From: an uncultured Eubacteriales bacterium
GTDB taxonomy: Bacteria > Bacillota > Clostridia > Oscillospirales > CAG-272
Assembly (NCBI GenBank): GCA_900556615.1
Contig: USPP01000018.1
Coordinates: 1 to 11,882, forward strand
DNA: 11,882 nt
Reading direction: 5' to 3'
Shown here: piece by piece, positions 5,828 to 11,882 of the stretch
How positions within the stretch are numbered: position 1 is the stretch's first letter
How the letters are laid out: the number at the start of each line of letters is the position of its first letter
Position numbers and translations under genes: made by a program
The notes under the pieces: generated by a model
Told to the model about the DNA's origin: nothing
Database searches by the model: none
What the model saw: the letters and a program-made list of their open reading frames with translations, nothing else

Positions 5828-8098
5828 TTATTTCTTGTCGGCTTTTTTTCTTTTATCGGAAGCTTTATACACAGTAACAGCAACAATTACCGATATGATT
5901 ATAACCGACGCCACAATAATCCAAACGATTTTGTTCGGCTTATTTTCATCAGAATCGGTCAAACCGCTTTCAGAAGAAACAGGCTCCTTCGTATCGACAT
6001 CGCTTTCTGCTGTATCCGCAGTGCTTTCCTCCGATTCCTTATCTTCAAGTTTCCGGATTTCCGCCATATCCACTAAGATATCAATATCCCCAGTATTCAC
6101 ATTTACCACTTCGATATCGATAAAGGCAACGTTTTTATTTTTATTTGTTAAAGTTCCCTTCAGCTGAACCCACTCATCGTCGTTACGGCTCTGACCGCTG
6201 TTCCCGAATTTGGCATATTGACCTTTTATCCACACGCCGTCTCCGTCAAAAAGCGCACATTGCATATCCGCATTCCCCTTTACCCAAACGCTGACCGTAT
6301 AGGTAGTATTAGGTTCTATCGCAATCAAGCTTCTTGACTTAATCCCTTTTTGTGTGACTGATAGAATCAGAGAACGTTCACCGTCAATACAGTCATCCGA
6401 ATATTGAATTTCACCGCCTCCAAAGGTCACCCATCCGTAATCGCGTTCAAAGCTCGGATTTACCACGAAGTTGCCGTCTTCCGTTTCGGGATTAACCGCC
6501 GGAATTTCTTCAAAATCCATTCTGGATTTTTCTTCTTCCGTAGGAATCATCACCTCATGCTCAACATAGGTATCGGGGAAAAGCGCTTTTTGCATGGCGT
6601 CAAGATACTTACAGCCCTTTTCCGTAGTAGGTTCTATATGCGAGCCTTCTCCGAACTCATTCCAGGTACCGATCATCATCATATTCAGTTCAGGATCTAC
6701 ATATTTCCGCAGAGTTGTGCACATTTCGGCAAATAATTCAGGGGTAGATCCGGTTCGCCATGTTCCACGATCCCCCAAATCCGCCCATGGTCTGGAATCC
6801 CAATTAGGAGATACGCAGGGAATAATCGGAAGAATATCGGCTTTATCCCCCGCGCGGATAATCGGTTCAACGTAAGGAAGGATTTTATCGTAAGACGCCT
6901 CCATAGCCCCTGTCGGAATCCCTTCTGTACTGTAGGAATACAAGGTAAGAGCTTCAAACCCGACATCCTTCAGTTCCGTTGCATCGGCTACAGTCGGATA
7001 TTTGATTCCAATATAATAAAACCCTCCGTATTCTGCCGCCGCCTCATCCATTTTCTTCAGAATGGATTTTGCACCTTCCTTTCCAAAATGGCTGATCAAC
7101 CGGTCAGGACGGGTCATAACAAAAATATTCTGACCGTCTGAAGTTTTGAGATAATTGCCTTTGCTTAAATATTTTTCACAGATTATCCGAGTCATATCAA
7201 CCAGCGACTCTTCGCTCCAAGAAGAAATGTCCTTCTCTTCATTGCACCACATAATGGCAAATTCCATATCGTCCCGGTTACTTGCGGATTCAAAGCTGTT
7301 ATCCACCGCTGTATTTTGCTCCGAAACGGTACGGGAAGCCACATCATAATACCAGTCAAATACCCAAAAGGAAATACCGTGCTGTGTCGCCTGCTTGATA
7401 TGCCATTCCATTACCTCAGTTGACCCGAGACGATAATAGCCGATAACCGGTTCAATCTTTTCTTCTTCAAAATATTTTATTCTGCTCCAGTCCTCGGGAG
7501 CTGTCCAGCTGTTAAAGTAATAGCAACCAAGTTTAACAGGATCGGAGGAGGGAGCGGGATTGTATCCGGCGCTGAGCAGAAAAGAAATATCATCAACATA
7601 ACAATCGCTTCCTGAAGCGCGAAATTCGATGCTGATATTGTCTACCTGCATGTCATCTGCCGTAAAGGTTCCGGATATTTGCGTCCATTTACCCTCCTCG
7701 CCTCCGCTTATAAAGGGAGTTCCGGATAAATAGTAGCCGATCGGAGCGTCTTCTCTGCTATACATCATAGCAATAACGTCAACCTTTCCGTACACCCAAG
7801 CGGTCATCTTATAAGAAGAATCTGTTTGAACATCTATTCTCTTTATCAATTTGATACCGTTACCCACCGGAATAACGATTGACTGTGCACCCTCATGAAA
7901 TTTTTCAGACGAATAGGATGGCTCCTCTCCTGTCAGCAGCTGCCATTCATCGTTTTTCTTTTCAAAGTCGGGATTCGGAAACAAATTGACGCTTTCAGAA
8001 TCTCCGGCAGCAAAAGCCGGAATCATCGTGTATAGCACCATCTGAAATACCAGTATGATACTCATTAAAATATTCGATACTTTTGGGAATCGATTCAT
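5828..8098 (-). CDS. Secreted, membrane-anchored GH99-like (WbsX family) glycosidase with two CBM-like domains
   Basis: The 756-residue protein has a signal peptide (1-30, cleavage likely after AFA). A CBM4/9-like beta-sandwich follows at about 36-176 (NLFPNPDFEKK...CYVDDISFLL). The GH99-like/WbsX TIM barrel spans about 187-510 (KLGCYYFNSW, FWVFDWYYD, SPNWDSRPW, GTWNEFGEGSHIEPT). A second CBM-like domain spans about 546-683 (VVNPSFERDYGW...ILVDMAEIRKL). Then come an acidic Ser/Thr-rich linker (686-722), one membrane helix (724-745) and a Lys-rich cytoplasmic tail. No LPxTG motif is seen. Glu481 and Glu484 (NEFGEG) match the NE-x-x-EG motif holding the two catalytic glutamates of GH99, known from endo-alpha-mannosidases. 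It would therefore act on an outside glycan at the cell surface, possibly an alpha-mannan-like one. Many WbsX proteins have been annotated as glycosyltransferases; the export and CBMs argue for hydrolysis here. AAGGAG 8 bp before ATG supports the start, 39 bp after the paralogue. Confidence 0.85.
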   Translation of the reverse strand: MNRFPKVSNILMSIILVFQMVLYTMIPAFAAGDSESVNLFPNPDFEKKNDEWQLLTGEEPSYSSEKFHEGAQSIVIPVGNGIKLIKRIDVQTDSSYKMTAWVYGKVDVIAMMYSREDAPIGYYLSGTPFISGGEEGKWTQISGTFTADDMQVDNISIEFRASGSDCYVDDISFLLSAGYNPAPSSDPVKLGCYYFNSWTAPEDWSRIKYFEEEKIEPVIGYYRLGSTEVMEWHIKQATQHGISFWVFDWYYDVASRTVSEQNTAVDNSFESASNRDDMEFAIMWCNEEKDISSWSEESLVDMTRIICEKYLSKGNYLKTSDGQNIFVMTRPDRLISHFGKEGAKSILKKMDEAAAEYGGFYYIGIKYPTVADATELKDVGFEALTLYSYSTEGIPTGAMEASYDKILPYVEPIIRAGDKADILPIIPCVSPNWDSRPWADLGDRGTWRTGSTPELFAEMCTTLRKYVDPELNMMMIGTWNEFGEGSHIEPTTEKGCKYLDAMQKALFPDTYVEHEVMIPTEEEKSRMDFEEIPAVNPETEDGNFVVNPSFERDYGWVTFGGGEIQYSDDCIDGERSLILSVTQKGIKSRSLIAIEPNTTYTVSVWVKGNADMQCALFDGDGVWIKGQYAKFGNSGQSRNDDEWVQLKGTLTNKNKNVAFIDIEVVNVNTGDIDILVDMAEIRKLEDKESEESTADTAESDVDTKEPVSSESGLTDSDENKPNKIVWIIVASVIIISVIVAVTVYKASDKRKKADKK

Positions 8099-8137
8099 AA
8101 ACTTCGCTCCTTAATTTAATTATTCAAAACACTCAAG

Positions 8138-9718
8138 TTAAATTCCGGATTCAAACCTGCGTACTTCTGCCAAATCAACAAGAACATCAGCTTCACCGGT
8201 ATTTTTAATCTCGATATCAATAAATACAACATCTTCTTCGGTATTCACAAATTTTCCTTTTAACTGAACCCATCTGCCGTCGTCCCGATTCTGCGCGCAT
8301 TCATCAAATTTCTCGTATTTTTTCTTAAGCCACATGCGATCCTTGTCAAAAAGCGCACACTGCATCTCCGCTTTTCCCTTCACCCAAACGCTGAGATTAT
8401 AGACAGCATGAAGCTCAACCTCTATCAGATATTTTGATTTTACTCCCATTTGCACAGGAGGTAAAACAAAAGATCTCTTTCCGTCTACGCAATCCTCCGA
8501 ATATTGCATTTCACCAATGCCGAAAATCCCCCATCCGTAATCACGTTCAAAGCTCGGGTTGATAACAAGATTACCATCCTGCTCTTTTTCGGGATTAACG
8601 GGAGGAATATCGTTATAGTCCATACGCACTTTTTCTTCTTCGGTTGGAATAAGCGCTTCGTGTTCCGTATAGGAATCGGGGAAAAGGGCTTTTTGCATCG
8701 CATCAAGATATTTACACCCTTTTGCAACCGTAGGCTCAATATGAGACCCCTCTCCGAATTCGTTCCATGTACCGATAAGCATCATATTTAGTCCGGGATC
8801 TGTATATTTTTGCAAAGCAACACACATATCTGCGAACAATTCGGGAGTTGATCCGGTACGCCAGCTTCCCCGTCCTCCCAATCCAGCCCATGGTCTTGAA
8901 TCCCAATTGGGGGAAACACAGGGAATAACGGGAAGAATACCGGATTTAACGCCTGTGCGGATTATCGGCTCAACAGCCGGAAGAATGGTTTCATAAGGCG
9001 CTGACATGGCGCCTTTGGGAGCACCGTCATTATTGTACGAATAAAGTGTAAGAGCGTCAAACCCCGCCGCTTTTAATTCAGTTGCATCGGCATCTGTCGG
9101 ATATTTGATCGCTACATAATAGAAACCTCCGTATTCTGCCGCCGCTTCATTCATTTTTCTCAGAATGGTGTTTGTTCCTTGGAGACCGAAGTGATCAATC
9201 AGTCGGTCGGGGCGCGTTATTTCAAAATAATTCCTTCCGTCGGGTGTCTTCAAATAGTTGCTTTTGGTCAAGTATCTTTCACAGATAATATGGGTCATAT
9301 CAAGCAATGCTTCTTCAGTCCATCCGGAAATATCCTTCTCTTCGTTACACCACATGATGGCAAATTCCATATCATTGCAATTGCCCGTATTTAAAAAGCC
9401 GTTATCAAGAGCGGCATCTCCGTAAGGCACCGTACGCGAAGCTACGTCATAATACCAATCAAATACCCAAAATGAGATACCATGCTGCGTTGCCTGGCGA
9501 ATATGCCATTCCTGAACTTCTACGGAGTCATCTCGATAATAGCCCAATATCGGCTCAAGATTTTCTTCTTTAAAATACTTTATCGAACTCCACACCTCAG
9601 GGGAAACCCAGTTATTGAAGTAATAGCAACCGAGTTTAACGGAGCTCCGACACGAATCTTTCATTTCCAAAACCGGATTTGAAGAAACGCTCTCCTTATT
9701 TTCCTTTTTCACCAACAT
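8138..9718 (-). CDS. Cytoplasmic GH99-like (WbsX family) glycosidase with C-terminal CBM-like domain, paralogue of the next gene
   Basis: With the start at 9718 the protein has 526 residues. It has no signal peptide, no N-terminal CBM and no membrane anchor. It carries the same GH99-like barrel (about 27-350: KLGCYYFNNW, FWVFDWYYD, SPNWDSRPW, GTWNEFGEGSHIEPT with Glu320 and Glu323 as candidate catalytic pair) and a CBM-like domain (about 385-522). Barrel and CBM align almost without gaps to the anchored paralogue downstream, so the pair arose by tandem duplication. The likely job is cleavage of imported oligosaccharides inside the cell. An in-frame ATG at 9775 would add 19 residues but has no ribosome binding site. 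ATG 9718 has AAGGAA 7 bp upstream and lies just downstream of a promoter candidate (9752-9781), which would leave 9775 outside the transcript. If transcription starts further upstream, the longer form stays possible. Confidence 0.82.
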   Translation of the reverse strand: MLVKKENKESVSSNPVLEMKDSCRSSVKLGCYYFNNWVSPEVWSSIKYFKEENLEPILGYYRDDSVEVQEWHIRQATQHGISFWVFDWYYDVASRTVPYGDAALDNGFLNTGNCNDMEFAIMWCNEEKDISGWTEEALLDMTHIICERYLTKSNYLKTPDGRNYFEITRPDRLIDHFGLQGTNTILRKMNEAAAEYGGFYYVAIKYPTDADATELKAAGFDALTLYSYNNDGAPKGAMSAPYETILPAVEPIIRTGVKSGILPVIPCVSPNWDSRPWAGLGGRGSWRTGSTPELFADMCVALQKYTDPGLNMMLIGTWNEFGEGSHIEPTVAKGCKYLDAMQKALFPDSYTEHEALIPTEEEKVRMDYNDIPPVNPEKEQDGNLVINPSFERDYGWGIFGIGEMQYSEDCVDGKRSFVLPPVQMGVKSKYLIEVELHAVYNLSVWVKGKAEMQCALFDKDRMWLKKKYEKFDECAQNRDDGRWVQLKGKFVNTEEDVVFIDIEIKNTGEADVLVDLAEVRRFESGI

Positions 9719-9751
9719 ATTACAGTTCCTTGTTATCATAGTATTTGAATT

Positions 9752-9781
9752 ATTATGAATGGCTTGATGAGTCATTGTAAA
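9752..9781 (-). promoter_or_regulatory. Sigma-70-like promoter candidate for the GH99-like pair
   Basis: Read on the minus strand, TTTACA (9781-9776) and CATAAT (9757-9752) are separated by 18 bp, each one base off consensus. Transcription would begin near 9745, leaving a short leader with AAGGAA before ATG 9718. It lies within the 128 bp between the GH36-like stop and that ATG, so it could drive the two GH99-like genes and the terminal methyltransferase apart from the genes upstream. Confidence 0.4.
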
Positions 9782-9793
9782 AATTGATTACAA
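9775..9793. promoter_or_regulatory. Inverted repeat over the -35 element, operator candidate
   Basis: TTGTAA (9775-9780) and TTACAA (9788-9793) form a perfect 6-bp inverted repeat with a 7-bp AT-rich spacer. It overlaps the -35 element of the promoter candidate at 9752-9781, where a repressor or activator would act. The region is AT-rich and the arms are short, so a chance repeat is possible. No second copy was noticed in the window. Confidence 0.3.
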
Positions 9794-9846
9794 CCTGACT
9801 TATCGGATAACAGTCGCATAAACGATTCATTTCTCTAATGCTAAAA

Positions 9847-11403
9847 TTATATGGTAAAATCTGTTACTCCTGTATTTTCAAGCCACTGATAGCGCCTTTC
9901 TTCCCCGTTTATTAAATAACGGACAGGATACCGCAAATCCGTAAAATCTAAAGGCTCTAATACATCCGTCTGTTGCGATGCATGACGAAACGCATCCCGC
10001 AAAGCTGCTTTCTGTTCATTTGTTATCGTATCCGGATGAATCGAGACAAAGAGAGGAGTACCGCTGTTTGCCAAAATATCCAGCCAAGCCTTGTTGCGCT
10101 CCCATGATATCTTATCTGTCTGTCCGATACAATCGGCATCAATATCATAGAATACCTTATGCTGACACAGGCGGAAAGCCAAGGTATTAACGCCCATGCG
10201 TCTTGTTCGTTCAAATACCTGTCCCGAGGTATCGTCTCCGGTTCTGTACAGATGAAAATATCCGCTGCAAAGATGACTTATACAGTTACAACCGATAATC
10301 ACAGCTCCGGAAGCATTCTCTGCTACAACCGCATAGAAATCCTTGACGATCTGTGCAGTCGTTTTAGTATCATCGGCAAATTTTACTTCGCCGTTCATAT
10401 TATCAATCATACCGTATTCATGAAAACGTTTAAACAAATCATAGGTAGAAAAGTCAATCTTAATAAGCTCGTAACCCCATTCGGCGGTTACTTTTTTGAT
10501 ATCACGAGCAATAATATTAAGCGCTTCCGGCTGAGAAGGATCCAAGCAAGGATATGAATAGGGTGCTACCTTATGTAAAATCAGTTTTTCCGGGAAAGAT
10601 TCGCTGTTTGAAACACAGAGCGGACGAAGCCAAAGACCGGGACGCACACCGTGACGTTTGATTCGCTCAGCCAGTTCTTTCATATCCCCGAAGGTTTTGC
10701 TTCCTTCCGTCATAGCGGTTCCCGGACAAGGATCTTCCGGAGTGCAAGTATCGGACCAACCGCAGTCAACTACTGTATACGGACGGTTTTCAAAATCCGA
10801 TGTCAATTCTTCGAGAAGAATCGCATCCTTCTCCACCAAATCCGGATTGGAAGGCGAATAACAATAATACCAGCTATTGCTTCCATATACGGGCTGCTTC
10901 GGAAAAACGGGGGAATCTGCCATCACCTGGCAAAATCTTTTCATAAACAAAAAGGGAGATTCATTCGAGATAAAATGCACAAGTTCTGCGGCGCAAAGTT
11001 CTTTGACAATTCGGGTGGGTTGCGTACCGCTGCGCAAATCCAACGTTAAAGATACGCCAAGCTCGTCTATCTGCCAAAAGCACAACGCATTGGGACGGAC
11101 TTTAACCCCGAAGCCTTCACACAATTTCCCGTCATATATCGCGCAATACCAAGGCATTACCCGTTCCGGCAATATTCCGCGCCACTCAAGATCCGCATAA
11201 GTACGTTCAAATACATCTCCAAACACCTTTCCGTTCAGCGGTATATTTCCCAACCAACGAAGCGTAACAAAAGAAACACCTTCCGGCGCTTTAATCAATA
11301 CTTCTCCGTCTTGAAAAAGTATTTTACGTGAATCACATTCGTGATCCGCCCCTATTTTTTTGTCCCATATAATCATATCGGGATACTCAAGAATATTTAT
11401 CAT
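9847..11403 (-). CDS. Clan GH-D alpha-glycosidase, GH36-like (alpha-galactosidase-like), cytoplasmic
   Basis: This 518-residue protein has an N-terminal beta-rich domain (about 1-165) and a TIM barrel with melibiase/GH36-type motifs. These are VVDCGWSDT (211-219), HGVRPGLWLRP (251-261), ELIKIDFSTYDLF (312-324) and LYRTGDDTSG (385-394). By family analogy Asp317 in KIDF is the nucleophile, and Asp390 or Asp391 in RTGDD is the acid/base. GH36 enzymes release alpha-galactose or alpha-N-acetylgalactosamine or transfer alpha-galactosyl groups; the exact sugar is uncertain here. No signal peptide is visible, so it should act in the cytoplasm on imported oligosaccharides. It is shorter than typical bacterial GH36 enzymes (about 700 residues), ending soon after the barrel with a small C-terminal domain. 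AAAGG lies 9 bp before ATG, and a good promoter candidate sits at 11422-11450. The gene is flanked by the alpha-mannosidase end and the GH99-like pair on the same strand. Confidence 0.8.
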   Translation of the reverse strand: MINILEYPDMIIWDKKIGADHECDSRKILFQDGEVLIKAPEGVSFVTLRWLGNIPLNGKVFGDVFERTYADLEWRGILPERVMPWYCAIYDGKLCEGFGVKVRPNALCFWQIDELGVSLTLDLRSGTQPTRIVKELCAAELVHFISNESPFLFMKRFCQVMADSPVFPKQPVYGSNSWYYCYSPSNPDLVEKDAILLEELTSDFENRPYTVVDCGWSDTCTPEDPCPGTAMTEGSKTFGDMKELAERIKRHGVRPGLWLRPLCVSNSESFPEKLILHKVAPYSYPCLDPSQPEALNIIARDIKKVTAEWGYELIKIDFSTYDLFKRFHEYGMIDNMNGEVKFADDTKTTAQIVKDFYAVVAENASGAVIIGCNCISHLCSGYFHLYRTGDDTSGQVFERTRRMGVNTLAFRLCQHKVFYDIDADCIGQTDKISWERNKAWLDILANSGTPLFVSIHPDTITNEQKAALRDAFRHASQQTDVLEPLDFTDLRYPVRYLINGEERRYQWLENTGVTDFTI

Positions 11404-11421
11404 TATTTCTAACCTTTCTGT

Positions 11422-11450
11422 TTTATATGATAAGATGCTGCTGTTTTCAA
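11422..11450 (-). promoter_or_regulatory. Sigma-70-like promoter candidate for the GH36-like gene
   Basis: Minus-strand TTGAAA (11450-11445) and TATAAA (11427-11422) are spaced by exactly 17 bp, each one base off consensus. Both are in the 74-bp gap between the GH38 stop and the GH36-like ATG at 11403. The predicted start near 11416 leaves a very short leader that still contains the AAAGG ribosome binding site. No terminator was seen after the GH38 gene, so read-through probably also occurs. Confidence 0.45.
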
Positions 11451-11477
11451 TTATCAGAAAATGTTACAGATAGTGGA

Positions 11478-11882
11478 TTACCCCTTGCAAAAACGTATAG
11501 TTATGATTTTACCTGCGGGAATGTCACAGAGGAGCTGATTCTCTTCCCATGAAAGCGAAGAAATCTCACGCTCAAGCATGTTACAGAGTACCGCTTTTCG
11601 GAATACAACAGAAGAAGATATCCTTATTGAGACAGAATGTTCTTCCACGTTATAAAGACGTAAAATCCAATCTTTTCCGTTGTCTTCGGCAGGTTTTAAA
11701 GCACTGACACAGATCTTGCCATCTATACGGAATAAATTTTTACTGACGGAATCTACCGTAACAAACCCTTCGGGCGGGGCCATAAGACGATCCTGAAGGT
11801 TCTGGAGATCAGTTCTGCTTACTGTCTCGTCAATGGATACCAGCAAAAATCTGTAATGATGTGTAAAGAGTTCTTGCCCCCC
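11478..11882 (-). CDS. GH38-type alpha-mannosidase, C-terminal end (partial)
   Basis: 134 codons plus the TAA stop are in the window, and the frame stays open to the right edge, so the gene continues beyond it. The segments ELFTHHYRFLLV, VSALKPAEDNGKDWILRLYN and AVLCNMLERE, then a final IPAGKIITIRF, match the pattern of the C-terminal beta domain of GH38 alpha-mannosidases. In that family a 'H-x-F-x-Y-x-L' strand, a 'K-x-A-E-D...R-x-x-N' strand and a closing 'P-x-x-I-x-T-x-x-x' strand are usual. The catalytic domain lies outside the window, so activity cannot be judged. GH38 enzymes cut alpha-mannosidic bonds in oligosaccharides and are usually cytoplasmic in bacteria. Together with the GH99-like genes it points to an alpha-mannose-containing glycan as target. 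The TTG at 11844-11846 is an internal codon and not a start. Confidence 0.75.
   Translation of the reverse strand, partial: GGQELFTHHYRFLLVSIDETVSRTDLQNLQDRLMAPPEGFVTVDSVSKNLFRIDGKICVSALKPAEDNGKDWILRLYNVEEHSVSIRISSSVVFRKAVLCNMLEREISSLSWEENQLLCDIPAGKIITIRFCKG

Noticed and set aside
5835..6167. Plus-strand open frames opposite the GH99-like, GH36-like and methyltransferase genes
   Set aside because: They lie wholly inside well-supported minus-strand genes and show low-complexity or antisense-type composition without a recognisable family.
6044..9640. The two similar stretches as an active recombining repeat or insertion element
   Set aside because: The similarity follows codons with many silent differences and matches domain borders, as expected for an old gene duplication. 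No transposase or terminal repeats were seen.
11844..11846. TTG as the start of a small stand-alone gene at 11478-11846
   Set aside because: The frame is open to the window edge and the residues before it (ELFTHHYRF) continue the GH38 C-terminal pattern, so it is an internal Leu codon of a cut gene.

Overview
The window looks like chromosomal DNA of an anaerobic, low-to-mid-GC Firmicute, most likely an uncultured gut or rumen clostridium. The grounds are purine-rich Shine-Dalgarno sites, a secreted protein held by a C-terminal membrane helix with a Lys-rich tail, and a corrinoid-dependent methyltransferase system of the kind found in acetogens and other strict anaerobes. The assignment is inferred from style and gene content, since no rRNA or marker gene is present.

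There are two convergent gene blocks. On the plus strand (1-4321) lie the 3' end of a corrinoid (B12-binding) protein, an MtbA/MtaA-like UroD-family methyltransferase, a Cys-rich DUF2284 protein, a compact RACo-type reductive activator of corrinoid proteins, and a second UroD-family methyltransferase. Together they form most of a corrinoid methyl-transfer module: carrier, methyltransferases, and an ATP-dependent repair enzyme for oxidised Co(II). On the minus strand, read from 11882 down to 4659, lie the C-terminus of a GH38-type alpha-mannosidase, a clan GH-D (GH36-like) alpha-glycosidase, two tandem paralogous GH99-like (WbsX family) proteins, and a third UroD-family methyltransferase as the last gene. 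One GH99-like paralogue appears cytoplasmic; the other is secreted, carries two CBM-like domains and is membrane-anchored.

The blocks meet in a 337-bp convergent region (4322-4658) with a long hairpin that should terminate transcription in both directions, followed by what may be decayed coding sequence. Good sigma-70-like promoter candidates precede the GH36-like gene and the cytoplasmic GH99-like gene, and the second overlaps an inverted repeat.

The most interesting reading is that the two blocks cooperate. The glycosidases would cut an O-methylated glycan (an alpha-mannose and/or alpha-galactose type is suggested by the families). The UroD-family methyltransferases would then pass the methyl group through the corrinoid protein into one-carbon metabolism, with RACo keeping the corrinoid active. 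A UroD-family gene at the end of the glycosidase block physically ties the two halves together. The substrate and the final methyl acceptor cannot be read from the sequence.
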